The notes below the pieces were generated by a model that was not told where the DNA came from, did no database searches, and was given only the letters and a program-made list of their open reading frames with translations. Both the position numbers and the translations under genes were made by a program. A stretch of 64,000 nt of DNA from Flavobacteriales bacterium (GTDB lineage Bacteria > Bacteroidota > Bacteroidia > Flavobacteriales > JASBRU01): NCBI GenBank assembly GCA_030149285.1, contig JASBRU010000002.1, positions 248,001-312,000 on the forward strand, written 5' to 3'. Positions 35,691 through 44,891 of this stretch are shown here, one piece after another. How positions within the stretch are numbered: position 1 is the first letter of the stretch; every line of letters begins with the position of its first letter.

Positions 35691-36719
35691 ATGTCTGAAA
35701 AAGATAATACAGTATTTGATTCGAGCAATTTAATTATTTACATGTATCGCTGGCGCAAGCCTTTGATTATTATGTCGGTTTTAGCAGCAGTTATAGCATC
35801 TGTTTTTTCGGCTCCAAAGTTTATTAAGCCAAAATATAAAGCAACGGTGGTTGTGTTCCCTGCAACTACAAACTCAGTTTCAAAAGCATTGCTCCCACAG
35901 CAAAATGCTCACAGACCGCAAGATATATTAGAGTTTGGTGAAGAAGAACAGGCAGAGCAGTTATTACAGATCTTAAATTCCGATCAGATTCGTTCTAGGG
36001 TTATAGAAAAGTTTAACCTTGTTGAGCATTATGATATTGATACTACTTCTAAGTTTATGTATACTGAACTGTTTGAAGAGTATGGTGGAAATATTTCTTT
36101 TAGAAGAACAGAGTTCATGTCGGTAGAGATAAAAGTATTGGATACAGATCCGCAAATGGCTGCAGATATTGCCAATTTTATCTCTAGCATGATAAATGAG
36201 GTAAGAGATGGTATGCAAAAAGAAAGAGCTGAAAAAGCACTTGAAATTGTAAAAGGCGAGTATGAGTACCTGAAAAGAGAAGTAAACTCTATTGAGGACT
36301 CGTTAAAGTATTTGCGTTTAAAAGGAGTACATGATTATGAGGCACAAGTTGCAGTGTTAAACGAGCAATTAGCGGTAGCAATGATTGAGGGAAGAGGCGT
36401 AAATGATCCAGTTGCCAAAGAAATTCAAATACGCTTAGATACGGTATCTAAATACGGAGGCGTATATGTGTCATTAAGAGATGAGGCTTCATTATTACGC
36501 GAAGAATTGATAAAAATGAAAACACAATATGACCAAGCTAAGGTAGATGTTGAAGTTTCGTTACCACACGTATTTAAAGTAAACGATGCCTATAAAGCAG
36601 AGAAGAAGACCTACCCTATACGTTGGTTAATTGTAGCACTAGCTACCTTGGGTACATTTGTGTTTACATTAGTACTTATTATTATTTTCGATACACTTAG
36701 AAAAGCAAAGCTCATCTAG
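35691..36719 (+). CDS. Wzz/GumC-type polysaccharide chain-length determinant
   Basis: The 342-residue protein has two membrane helices: an N-terminal one (PLIIMSVLAAVIASVFSAPKF) and a C-terminal one (IRWLIVALATLGTFVFTLVLIIIF). Between them lie a Wzz domain (about 30-130) and long periplasmic coiled coils (about 165-290; EIVKGEYEYLKREVNSIEDSLKYL). It has no kinase domain, so it is a co-polymerase without its own BY-kinase. It probably sets the length of the polymer handled by the neighbouring flippase and ligase. ATG 35691 is used; an earlier TTG would lie inside the -7 box. Confidence 0.88.
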   Translation: MSEKDNTVFDSSNLIIYMYRWRKPLIIMSVLAAVIASVFSAPKFIKPKYKATVVVFPATTNSVSKALLPQQNAHRPQDILEFGEEEQAEQLLQILNSDQIRSRVIEKFNLVEHYDIDTTSKFMYTELFEEYGGNISFRRTEFMSVEIKVLDTDPQMAADIANFISSMINEVRDGMQKERAEKALEIVKGEYEYLKREVNSIEDSLKYLRLKGVHDYEAQVAVLNEQLAVAMIEGRGVNDPVAKEIQIRLDTVSKYGGVYVSLRDEASLLREELIKMKTQYDQAKVDVEVSLPHVFKVNDAYKAEKKTYPIRWLIVALATLGTFVFTLVLIIIFDTLRKAKLI

Positions 36720-36722
36720 GTT

Positions 36723-38168
36723 TTGGATGCGTCAACAACAAAGAGAAATGTATATATAGCAGGCATTAGTTTTGCTGTTCTTACAGGAGTATTAATTGCT
36801 TTTGAGCAGTTTTGGGCTTTGGCTATACCTTTTGTAATAGCCATTTTGGGGCTTGCTATTTTTTCTTTAGATAGATTGTTGATACTCATTGTTTTTTTTG
36901 CTCCACTATCTTTAAATCTTAAGTATAAGAGTTTAAGTTCAGGATTGTTTTTACCTACAGAACCTTTACTTTTTGGGGTAATGTTATTGGTGATTTTAAA
37001 GGTGATTTATGATGGCGGATTTGATAGAAAGGTGCTAAAACATCCTATTACAATAGCTTTAGGGATTAATTTGATATGGATGTTTTTCACTTCAATTACA
37101 AGTGAGCTGCCTGTTGTATCATTTAAGTTTTTAGTATCAAGGTTGTGGTTTGTAATTCCTTTTTACTTTTTAGCTACACAGTTATTTAAAAATCCGGCAC
37201 GTATTAAAGATTACATTTGGGCTTATGCTTTGTCTTTTACAATAGTGATTTTATATACTATTGTAAATCATTCTATGCATGGTTTCGACGAAAAATCGGG
37301 GCATTGGGTAATGTATCCTTTTTTTAACGATCATACATCTTATGGAGCTCTATTAGCAATGTTTATACCTGTAATGGGAGGCTTTTGGTTAAATAAAAAA
37401 TCAACTTTAAATACACGTTTTTTAGCAGGTTCATTATTCACATTATTCTTAGTAGCAGTAGTACTCTCTTATTCTAGAGCTGCGTGGGTAAGTTTGGTTG
37501 GTGCAGTTGTATTATGGATGCTTTTATTGTTGAAGGTGAAGTTTCGTAGTATGATGCTAATTATATTAGTGTTAGTGGGCGTTTTCTTTTCGGCAAAAGA
37601 CCAAATTTTAATGAATTTGGCAGAGAATAATCAAGATTCATCGGAAGAATTAACAGAGCATGTACAGTCAATATCTAATATTAGTACAGATGCATCTAAT
37701 GTAGAGCGTATCAATAGATGGTCATCTGCTATAAAAATGTTTAATGAACGGCCTGTAATGGGATGGGGACCTGGTACCTACCAATTTGTATATGCGCCAT
37801 TTCAACATTCTAAAAACTTAACTATTATTAGTACCAACTCCGGTGATATGGGTAATGCACATAGCGAGTATATTGGGCCACTTGCAGAAATGGGCTTTCC
37901 GGGTATGCTTAGTGTATTAATTCTCTTTTTACTGATTATTTATACAGGGGTAAAAGTATATTATCAAGTTAAAGATAAAGAGGTGAAGATAATAGTGTTG
38001 ATAATGTTGATGGGCTTATTTACCTACTTTACGCATGGCTTTTTAAATAATTTCTTAGATACAGATAAAGCTTCTGCTGCAGTATGGGGTTTTGCTGCTG
38101 TAATTGTAGCAATAGATATTTATCATAAGAATAATAAGGAGCAAGAAAAGCTTAAAGAGGCAGCTTAG
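36723..38168 (+). CDS. O-antigen ligase/polymerase-family protein (TTG start)
   Basis: The 481-residue membrane protein has about 11-12 hydrophobic segments and the Wzy_C/RfaL region: SYSRAAWVSLVGAVVLW, followed by a large periplasmic loop with NRWSSAIKMFNERPVMGWGPGTYQF and GNAHSEYIGPLAEMGFPG, whose His and Arg fit the ligase active loop. It may join polymer to lipid A core or polymerise repeat units. An in-frame stop (36717-36719) lies just upstream and no ATG comes before the first helix, so TTG 36723 must be the start. The stop overlaps the convergent LpxD-like gene. Confidence 0.85.
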   Translation: MDASTTKRNVYIAGISFAVLTGVLIAFEQFWALAIPFVIAILGLAIFSLDRLLILIVFFAPLSLNLKYKSLSSGLFLPTEPLLFGVMLLVILKVIYDGGFDRKVLKHPITIALGINLIWMFFTSITSELPVVSFKFLVSRLWFVIPFYFLATQLFKNPARIKDYIWAYALSFTIVILYTIVNHSMHGFDEKSGHWVMYPFFNDHTSYGALLAMFIPVMGGFWLNKKSTLNTRFLAGSLFTLFLVAVVLSYSRAAWVSLVGAVVLWMLLLLKVKFRSMMLIILVLVGVFFSAKDQILMNLAENNQDSSEELTEHVQSISNISTDASNVERINRWSSAIKMFNERPVMGWGPGTYQFVYAPFQHSKNLTIISTNSGDMGNAHSEYIGPLAEMGFPGMLSVLILFLLIIYTGVKVYYQVKDKEVKIIVLIMLMGLFTYFTHGFLNNFLDTDKASAAVWGFAAVIVAIDIYHKNNKEQEKLKEAA

Positions 38169-39103
38169 TTTTTTGCATTCAGGTTTTCAATAATCTCAGG
38201 TAGTATTCTTACCGAAGCCATTTCTCTGTACTTTCGTCTTACATCAGTAATAGGAGTGCCGAAATAAGTCTTATTACCCTCAATGCTTTTTGTTACACCA
38301 GACTGACCAAGTACAACAGCGTTAGCACCTATAGTTACACCACTGCTTACACCAACTTGCCCCCATAGGGTTACATTGTCTTCTACAATTACACAGCCTG
38401 CAATACCTACATGAGAGGCAAATAGGCAGTTTTTGCCTACAACTGTATCATGTCCAATCTGTATATGATTGTCAATTTTAGTGCCTTCACCAATAATGGT
38501 ATCGCCACTTACGCCTTTGTCAATAGTAGAGTTAGCACCAACCTCTACATTGTTTTCTATTACTACTCTACCACCTGAAAGTAGCCTGTCATAACCTTCT
38601 GGGCGTTTTTTGTAATAAAATGCATCTGCACCTAATACCACTCCTGCATGTAAGATTACATTATCTCCTATTACAGAGTTATCATAGATAGTAACATTTG
38701 GGTGGATAATACAGTTTTTACCAATAACCACATTGTTGCCTACAAAGACATTGGGTTGTATAATGGTTCCTTCTCCTATAGTTGCAGTAGCGGAAACAGA
38801 TTGGCTTGCTGCCTGAAAAGGACTGTAATGCTGGGTTATTTTATTAAAGTCTCTAAAAGGATCATCAGATATTAGTAATGCTTTTCCCTCTGGGCAATCA
38901 ACTTCTTTGTTGATTAAAACAATCGTTGCTGCAGACTTTAATGCCTTATCGTAATATTTCGGATGGTCTACAAACACAATGTCTCCGGCTTCTACTTTAT
39001 GGATTTCATTAATCCCAAGTATAGGAAAGTCAGAATCGCCAATCGGCTTTGCATTTATTAATGCCGCAATAGAAGCTAGAGTTTGTGCTTGTGGTAATTT
39101 CAT
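38165..39103 (-). CDS. LpxD-like acyltransferase (second copy)
   Basis: The 312-residue left-handed beta-helix protein has an LpxD-like N-terminal uridine-binding part (IVFVDHPKYYDKALKSAATIVL) and many hexapeptide repeats (GEGTIIQPNVFVGNNVVIGKN, GVSGDTIIGEGTKIDNHIQIGHDTVVGKN). It differs from the true LpxD at 42532-43551, which is 339 residues long. Many Bacteroidota have this second copy next to efp; its substrate is not known to me. It follows efp by one base on the minus strand. Confidence 0.82.
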   Translation of the reverse strand: MKLPQAQTLASIAALINAKPIGDSDFPILGINEIHKVEAGDIVFVDHPKYYDKALKSAATIVLINKEVDCPEGKALLISDDPFRDFNKITQHYSPFQAASQSVSATATIGEGTIIQPNVFVGNNVVIGKNCIIHPNVTIYDNSVIGDNVILHAGVVLGADAFYYKKRPEGYDRLLSGGRVVIENNVEVGANSTIDKGVSGDTIIGEGTKIDNHIQIGHDTVVGKNCLFASHVGIAGCVIVEDNVTLWGQVGVSSGVTIGANAVVLGQSGVTKSIEGNKTYFGTPITDVRRKYREMASVRILPEIIENLNAKN

Positions 39104-39104
39104 A

Positions 39105-39671
39105 TTACTCTTTTACACGTTCTTTATAAGAACCGTTTGATGTATCAATTTTTATTTTGTCTCCCTCATTAATAAATAAAGGAACGTTAATGATTGCACC
39201 TGTTTCTACAGTAGCAGGTTTAGTTGCATTGGTAGCAGTATTGCCTTTCAGGCCAGGCTCAGTATGTGTAACTTCTAATACAACTGCTGCAGGAAGCTCA
39301 CATGTAAGAGGCATTTCTTCATCAGCATTAAAAACTACATCTACAGTTGCTCCTTCTTTCATCAACTCTGGAGCATTAATGATTTCTTTATTAAGAAATA
39401 TCTGGGTATAATCATCCATATTCATGAAGTGGTAACCACTATCATCATTATATAGGTATTGGTAAGTTCTGTTTTCTACACGAATTACATCAATTTTCAC
39501 ACCTGCTGTAAATGTGTTATCTAATACTTTACCATTGTTTAAATTTTTCAATTTTGTACGTACAAAAGCTGGTCCTTTACCAGGCTTTACATGCTGAAAT
39601 TCAACAATCCTCCATGGGTTTCCATTAAATTCTATACAAAGTCCGTTTCTAAAATCTGAAGTTGTTGCCAT
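39105..39671 (-). CDS. efp: Translation elongation factor P
   Basis: The 188-residue protein relieves ribosome stalling at polyproline stretches. It has the KOW-like N-domain with the modification-site loop HVKPGKGPAFVRTKLKNL (Lys32), then the OB domains with DNTFTAGVKIDVIRVENRTYQYLYNDDSGYHFMN and the C-terminal GDKIKIDTSNGSYKERVKE. Length is normal. It has its own promoter just upstream and lies between the ABC ATPase gene and the LpxD-like gene. Confidence 0.97.
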   Translation of the reverse strand: MATTSDFRNGLCIEFNGNPWRIVEFQHVKPGKGPAFVRTKLKNLNNGKVLDNTFTAGVKIDVIRVENRTYQYLYNDDSGYHFMNMDDYTQIFLNKEIINAPELMKEGATVDVVFNADEEMPLTCELPAAVVLEVTHTEPGLKGNTATNATKPATVETGAIINVPLFINEGDKIKIDTSNGSYKERVKE

Positions 39672-39690
39672 AATATATCTTGTGTTTGTG

Positions 39691-39720
39691 CAAAAATAAG
39701 CGAATTCGGCTGATTAACAA
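39691..39720 (-). promoter_or_regulatory. Promoter of efp
   Basis: On the minus strand TTG (39718-39720), a 19-base spacer and TATTTTTG (39691-39698) match the Bacteroidota consensus well. The efp ATG is 19 bases after the -7 box. It lies in the 50-base gap after the ABC ATPase gene. Confidence 0.7.
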
Positions 39721-39721
39721 C

Positions 39722-40342
39722 TTACTTGTAGTCTTCAATCAATAAAGTTTCATTACAAGTAAAGTATTCATCGGTTTGATGATTAGAGCAAACCACCACA
39801 ATTCTATCTTTAATATTGTCTTTTAATAATTGTTTATACCACTCAACACCACTTGCATCTAGGTTAGATGTTGGTTCATCTAGTAGAAGAATAGGAGTGT
39901 CGCTTAAAATTGCTAAGGCCAACTTCATTCGTTGTTTCATACCAGATGAAAAGTTGCTGATTTGTTTGTTAGCAATGTTTTTTAAGTTGAGGTTTTCTAT
40001 AAATACCTCGTTAGAAAGCTGGTTTTTTAAGGGCTTAAATTTTCTATAAAAGTTGAGTAACTCTGTTGGAGTCATTTCCTCAATTAAGTCCATATATGGA
40101 GCTGCTATAGAAACGTACATAGGTACATCACTATCTTCAATAACAGTATTATTTATAGTGTATGTGATTTCTCCCTTGGTAGCCATTGCATTTGTAGAGA
40201 GTAACTTAAGGAGGGTAGATTTACCTGAACCATTACTACCAAGTACAGCATAGCCATTGTTGGTAGAAAAAGTGTAGTTGACACCTTTAAAAATGATATC
40301 GTTATTAAACCTTTTTTCAGTATTCTTAAGTGTGATTTGCAT
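39722..40342 (-). CDS. ABC transporter ATP-binding protein, no permease beside it
   Basis: The 206-residue ATPase has Walker A GSNGSGKSTLL, a Q-loop region (YVSIAAPYMDLIEEM), the signature SSGMKQRMKLALAIL (a variant of LSGGQ), Walker B PILLLDEPTSNLD and the H-loop VCSNHQTDE. The partner membrane domain is not in the neighbourhood. It lies 2 bases after lpxA in the same operon. The link with lipid A genes recurs in Bacteroidota, and transport of a lipid or heme-like substrate is only a guess. Confidence 0.85.
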   Translation of the reverse strand: MQITLKNTEKRFNNDIIFKGVNYTFSTNNGYAVLGSNGSGKSTLLKLLSTNAMATKGEITYTINNTVIEDSDVPMYVSIAAPYMDLIEEMTPTELLNFYRKFKPLKNQLSNEVFIENLNLKNIANKQISNFSSGMKQRMKLALAILSDTPILLLDEPTSNLDASGVEWYKQLLKDNIKDRIVVVCSNHQTDEYFTCNETLLIEDYK

Positions 40343-40344
40343 GC

Positions 40345-41127
40345 TTAGCTAAGCATAAAACCCTTCATGATACCACGTTGAGAGTTTTTGATGAACTGTG
40401 TAATTTCATCACGCTCTTTGGTGGCATCCATTTCAGCTTCTATAATTTCTATAGCTTGGGTATTGTTGTAATGCTTTTGAAATATGATTCGGTAAATATT
40501 CTGAATCTCATTTATTTTCTTCGGATCAAAACCTCTTCGTCTTAAACCAATAGAGTTGATGCCTACATATGATAAAGGCTCTTTTGCTGCTTTTACAAAA
40601 GGAGGTACATCTTTTCTTACCAATGAACCACCTGATATCATTGCATGTCTACCAATACTAATAAATTGATGAACAGCAGCTAAACCACCTATAATTGCAA
40701 AGTCTCCAACAGTAACATGACCGCCTAGAGCTACACCATTTACAATAATGCAATTGTTGCCAATTACACAATCATGGGCAATGTGTGCTGTTGCCATTAT
40801 TAAGCAGTTTTTACCAATAACTGTTTTACCCGATGCTTGTGTGCCACGGTTTACAGTTGCACATTCTCTAATAGTAGTATTGTCTCCAATAACAACTAAA
40901 GAATCTTCACCGTCAAACTTTAAGTCTTGTGGTATCCCTGCAATTACAGTACCTGGAAAAATTCTACAGTTTTTGCCAATTCTGGCTCCCTCCATAATGG
41001 TTACATTAGAACCTATCCATGTTCCTTCGCCAATTTCCACATTTTTATGAATAGTAGTAAAGGGCTCTATAACCACATTAGATGCAATTTTTGCTCCGGG
41101 ATGTACGTATGCTAAGGGTTGATTCAT
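40345..41127 (-). CDS. lpxA: UDP-N-acetylglucosamine O-acyltransferase
   Basis: The 260-residue protein makes the first acylation of lipid A synthesis. It is a left-handed beta-helix of hexapeptide repeats (YVHPGAKIASNVVIEPFTTIHKNVEIGEG), with the catalytic His in MATAHIAHDCVIGNNCI and VNGVALGGHVTVGDFAIIGGLAAVHQF. The C-terminal helical part (NSIGLRRRGFDPKKINEIQNIYRIIF) is intact. Length is normal. It lies 8 bases after lpxC-fabZ in the same transcript. Confidence 0.96.
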   Translation of the reverse strand: MNQPLAYVHPGAKIASNVVIEPFTTIHKNVEIGEGTWIGSNVTIMEGARIGKNCRIFPGTVIAGIPQDLKFDGEDSLVVIGDNTTIRECATVNRGTQASGKTVIGKNCLIMATAHIAHDCVIGNNCIIVNGVALGGHVTVGDFAIIGGLAAVHQFISIGRHAMISGGSLVRKDVPPFVKAAKEPLSYVGINSIGLRRRGFDPKKINEIQNIYRIIFQKHYNNTQAIEIIEAEMDATKERDEITQFIKNSQRGIMKGFMLS

Positions 41128-41135
41128 ATCAAATA

Positions 41136-42521
41136 TTATTGTTTGGCAATTTGTGCCATTAATTCAGCTTCCATCACTAATGTATCTCCTACAAAAGCAC
41201 GTCCTTGCATATGTACAATTCCTCTTCTGATAGGAGTAATTAACTCCAGTCTGAAAATAAGAGTATCGCCGGGAACAACCTTTTGTTTAAAACGAACATT
41301 ATCAATCTTCAGGAAGAAAGTTAAGTAATTTTCGGGGTCAGGAACACTATTTAATGCTAAAATACCTCCTGCTTGTGCCATAGCTTCTATTTGCAATACA
41401 CCTGGCATTACCGGTGAGCCTGGGAAATGACCAACAAAGAACGATTCGTTCATGGTTACATTTTTAACACCTACCACAACATCATCAGATAAATGAATGA
41501 TTTTGTCTACCAATAAAAATGGAGGTCGGTGAGGCAATGTATTTGTAATGGCATTGATATCCATTACAGGTTCTTCATTAGGGTTGTACTTTGGAACTCT
41601 GTTTTTGAGTTCTTTCTTAATAATTCCTTTTACCTTTTTTGCAAACTCTGTATTTACCCTATGTCCTGGTTTTGTAGCAATAATTCTACCTTTAATGGGC
41701 ATTCCTATTAAGCTTAAGTCTCCAATAACATCTAGTAATTTATGTCTTGCAGCCTCATTTGGGTGGTGTAAAGTAAGGTTGTCTAATATTCCATTAGGTT
41801 TTACCTTAATTTCATCTTTGTTAAAGGCTTTTCTAAGTTTGTTTAAACTTCCGTTTGATACTTCTTTATCTACATAAACAATGGCATTGTTTAAATCACC
41901 ACCTTGTATCAAACCATGATCTAACAACATTTCTAGTTCATGTAAAAAACTAAATGTACGTGAGTCAGAAAATTCTTTTTTAAACTCAGTAATACTATTC
42001 ATTGTAGCATTTTGAGTACCTAATACTTTGGTCTCATAATCTACCATTACAGTAACCTGATATTCATCTGCAGGCATTGCAATAATCTCTGCACCAATCT
42101 CAGGGATAGAGAAATTAATTACTTCTGTTATTTCGTAATACTGACGCTCTGCTGCTTGCTCTTCAATACCTGCTTTCTCTAAAGCTTCAATAAAAAACTT
42201 AGAACTACCATCCATAATAGGAGGCTCTGGTCCATCCATTTCTATCAATACATTATCTATAGATAAGCCCGATAACGCAGCTAAAGTATGTTCTACGGTG
42301 TGTATTTTTACTCCGTTTTTTTCTATGGTTGTGCCTCTGGCAGTATCTACTACATAGGCTACATCTGCTTCTACTAATGCGCCGTCTAAGTCACTTCTTT
42401 TAAAAACAAAGCCATGATTTTCTGGGGCAGGGTGGAAAGTAAGTGTAACGTCTTTTCCGGTATGTAGTCCTACACCGGTAACGCTTACAGATTTTTTAAT
42501 TGTTTGTTGTTTCTGATTCAT
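41136..42521 (-). CDS. lpxC/fabZ: LpxC-FabZ fusion (lipid A deacetylase + 3-hydroxyacyl-ACP dehydratase)
   Basis: The 461-residue bifunctional protein has an LpxC half (about 1-310): SVTGVGLHTGKDVTLTFHPA, the zinc motif HTVEHTLAAL, and DLSLIGMPIKGRI with the distal His region HPNEAARHKLLD. The FabZ half (about 320-461) has LPHRPPFLLVDKI and the catalytic His/Glu region GHFPGSPVMPGVLQIEAMAQ. It deacetylates UDP-acyl-GlcNAc and dehydrates hydroxyacyl-ACP, both drawing on the same hydroxyacyl pool. The fusion is common in Bacteroidota. ATG 42521 follows the lpxD stop by 10 bases. Confidence 0.95.
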   Translation of the reverse strand: MNQKQQTIKKSVSVTGVGLHTGKDVTLTFHPAPENHGFVFKRSDLDGALVEADVAYVVDTARGTTIEKNGVKIHTVEHTLAALSGLSIDNVLIEMDGPEPPIMDGSSKFFIEALEKAGIEEQAAERQYYEITEVINFSIPEIGAEIIAMPADEYQVTVMVDYETKVLGTQNATMNSITEFKKEFSDSRTFSFLHELEMLLDHGLIQGGDLNNAIVYVDKEVSNGSLNKLRKAFNKDEIKVKPNGILDNLTLHHPNEAARHKLLDVIGDLSLIGMPIKGRIIATKPGHRVNTEFAKKVKGIIKKELKNRVPKYNPNEEPVMDINAITNTLPHRPPFLLVDKIIHLSDDVVVGVKNVTMNESFFVGHFPGSPVMPGVLQIEAMAQAGGILALNSVPDPENYLTFFLKIDNVRFKQKVVPGDTLIFRLELITPIRRGIVHMQGRAFVGDTLVMEAELMAQIAKQ

Positions 42522-42531
42522 TATTTCGAAA

Positions 42532-43551
42532 TCACTTACCGTTATTTTCAAGTTTCTCTATGCGGTCTACCAAAGTTGGTAATTTTCTAAAGTAGACATA
42601 TGATTTTTTGTACTCTCCGATGTTAAAGGATGGAGAGCCTTGTACAATTTCTCCGTCTTTTAAATTACTGCCAATACCAGACTGTGCAGCAATTTTTACA
42701 TTATCGCCAATGATAAGATGTCCTACAATTCCTACTTGCCCACCAATCATGCAGTTTTTGCCAATTTTGGTAGAACCTGCAATGCCTGTTTGTGCAGCAA
42801 TTACTGTGTTTTCACCTACTTCTACGTTGTGGGCTATTTGTATCAGGTTGTCAATCTTTACGCCTCTACGAATTATAGTTGAGCCTAAAGTAGCTCTATC
42901 TATAGTAGAAGAAGCTCCTACTTCTACATGATCTTCAATAATTACGTTGCCAATTTGAGCAACTTTATCGTATTGATTTGCAGAGTTTGGTGCAAAACCA
43001 AAACCATCACCACCAATAACTACCGCCGAGTGAATATTACAATCGGAACCAATCACACAGTCGGAGTATATTTTTACACCAGAGTTTAGTGTGGTATTGT
43101 CTCCAATTACCACATTGTCTCCAATGTAGCAATGTGGGTATATTTTTACATTGTTACCAATTTTAGCATTCTCTCCAATGTAAGCAAATGCTCCCAAGTA
43201 AATCTCTTCACCTAGTGTTGCGCTTTCAGCTACAAAAGAGGGTTGTTCTATACCAGCTTTTTTAGATTTTATCTGATTGTAGTAATCCAATAATGTTGCA
43301 AAGCCTTTATAAGCATCTTCTACTCGTATAAGAGTTGCTTTTACAGGCTTTTCAGCAACAAAAGAGCTGCTTACAATTACTATCGAAGCATCAGTATCAT
43401 ATATATAGGGTGTGTATTGAGGATTCGCTAAAAATGTTAACGAACCTTCAACTCCTTCTTCTATTTTGGCAAGTTTATGTACTAGTACATCAGGGTTTCC
43501 CTCTGTCTCACCATTTAGTATCTCGGCTAGTTGTTTTGCAGAAAATTCCAT
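42532..43551 (-). CDS. lpxD: UDP-3-O-acylglucosamine N-acyltransferase
   Basis: The 339-residue enzyme adds the N-linked acyl chain in lipid A synthesis. It has the N-terminal LpxD domain ([43 protein letters not shown]), the hexapeptide helix with [48 protein letters not shown] and the catalytic His in [27 protein letters not shown], and a short C-terminal helix. It follows the HD-hydrolase gene by 43 bases. An internal -7 box (TACTTTTG, 43557-43564) ends 5 bases before the ATG. Confidence 0.95.
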   Translation of the reverse strand: MEFSAKQLAEILNGETEGNPDVLVHKLAKIEEGVEGSLTFLANPQYTPYIYDTDASIVIVSSSFVAEKPVKATLIRVEDAYKGFATLLDYYNQIKSKKAGIEQPSFVAESATLGEEIYLGAFAYIGENAKIGNNVKIYPHCYIGDNVVIGDNTTLNSGVKIYSDCVIGSDCNIHSAVVIGGDGFGFAPNSANQYDKVAQIGNVIIEDHVEVGASSTIDRATLGSTIIRRGVKIDNLIQIAHNVEVGENTVIAAQTGIAGSTKIGKNCMIGGQVGIVGHLIIGDNVKIAAQSGIGSNLKDGEIVQGSPSFNIGEYKKSYVYFRKLPTLVDRIEKLENNGK

Positions 43552-43556
43552 TCCGC

Positions 43557-43564
43557 CAAAAGTA
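43557..43564 (-). promoter_or_regulatory. -7 box directly in front of lpxD
   Basis: TACTTTTG on the minus strand ends 5 bases before the lpxD ATG, so transcription would start at or beside the start codon. A -33 box is not evident. Confidence 0.4.
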
Positions 43565-43594
43565 CTAAATTTTTCGGGAGCTAAACATAGCTTG

Positions 43595-44836
43595 TTAACG
43601 GCATTCTTTAGGAAAACAGAAAAAGTATTTTTTTACTGTTCTAGCCATTGCATCAATATTAAAAGTATCTGCTGCCTCTGCAACATCTGCTATAGAGCCA
43701 TCTTTATAAAGTAAATTAATGGTCTCTTTTTTAGGGTTGTAGGCATTGTTGGTAATACGGTCTGTAAAAACTAAGTACTTTACTTCTTCATCGGTAAAGC
43801 CGAATAGTTGCTTTGCTTTTTCTCTTTTCTCTGTAATTTGCTCTTCAGTGAAAGGCTCTGTAGCTATCTGAATTTTTAGAAGTCTACGTTCTGTTAACTG
43901 GTTACATAACATAGCAAGTAACCTGTCGTCATGATGTTTCCATTCTTTTACAGCAGATAAAATATCATAATCGTCTAGCCTTGCAAAAATGTCCAATAAC
44001 TCCGGCTTTTTCTCAAAGTCAGTTTTATCAATCTTATCGTATAAAAAGGTTTTTAAAGCTGATGTGCAAAAAAGAACCTCTCCATTGTTGGCCAATTCTT
44101 TTGCGCGCTTTAAAATATTTACCAGCATAAATTCTGCGGCTAGTACGGTTTTATGTAAGTATACTTGCCAGTACATTAGCCTACGGGCCACAATAAACTT
44201 TTCTACAGAGTAAATTCCTTTTGCATCAATAACCAGCTCATCATCAGCAATATTTAGCATTGTTATCAGTCTGTCAGAATTTATTTTTCCTTCAGATACA
44301 CCAGTATAAAAGCTATCTCTTTGTAGGTAGTCAAGCCTATCCATATCTAGTTGGCTAGATATTAATTGATGCAAGAATTTTTTGGCATACCTATTGCGAA
44401 AAATATCGATAGCTAGTGTAAGTTTGCCATCAAACTCAGCATTTAAACGATCCATCATTAAGTACGAAACGGTTTCGTGGCTAAGGTTATTTACAATACT
44501 ATGTTCTAAGGCATGTGAGTAAGGTCCGTGTCCTACATCATGTAATAAAATAGCTATACATACTGCTTCTTTTTCTTCAGGACTTATTGTATGTCCTTTA
44601 GACTGAAGCACATCTATAGCTTTTTGCATTAAGTGCATGGCACCTAAGGCATGATGAAAACGTGTATGGTAAGCACCCGGATATACCAAGTAAGTAAGCC
44701 CTAATTGAGAGATTCTTCTTAGGCGCTGAAAATAAGGGTGTTCTATTAGGTCAAAAATAGTTTCGTTCGGAATTGTAATGAAACCGTATATTGGGTCGTT
44801 TAATATTTTACGTTTGTTAGTGTGGCTTTTTTCCAA
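43595..44836 (-). CDS. HD-domain phosphohydrolase (dGTPase-like), TTG start
   Basis: The 413-residue protein has the HD-domain metal motifs H...HD...[30 protein letters not shown] and [18 protein letters not shown]. The N-terminal [38 protein letters not shown] segment is the signature of the SAMHD1/dNTPase-like group; dNTP hydrolysis is likely but not shown. No ATG exists before this region. TTG 44836 ([10 protein letters not shown]) is chosen; TTG 44887 is an alternative. It is first in the lpx transcript and divergent from porX. Confidence 0.88.
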   Translation of the reverse strand: MEKSHTNKRKILNDPIYGFITIPNETIFDLIEHPYFQRLRRISQLGLTYLVYPGAYHTRFHHALGAMHLMQKAIDVLQSKGHTISPEEKEAVCIAILLHDVGHGPYSHALEHSIVNNLSHETVSYLMMDRLNAEFDGKLTLAIDIFRNRYAKKFLHQLISSQLDMDRLDYLQRDSFYTGVSEGKINSDRLITMLNIADDELVIDAKGIYSVEKFIVARRLMYWQVYLHKTVLAAEFMLVNILKRAKELANNGEVLFCTSALKTFLYDKIDKTDFEKKPELLDIFARLDDYDILSAVKEWKHHDDRLLAMLCNQLTERRLLKIQIATEPFTEEQITEKREKAKQLFGFTDEEVKYLVFTDRITNNAYNPKKETINLLYKDGSIADVAEAADTFNIDAMARTVKKYFFCFPKECR

Positions 44837-44891
44837 AACTGGCGAATCAATATTTATTAAATTTTTAACCGAAATAATCAGCAACAATAAT

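Noticed and set aside
42522-42551. Ten-residue longer LpxC start overlapping lpxD
   Set aside because: ATG 42521 gives the normal LpxC N-terminus and non-overlapping spacing.
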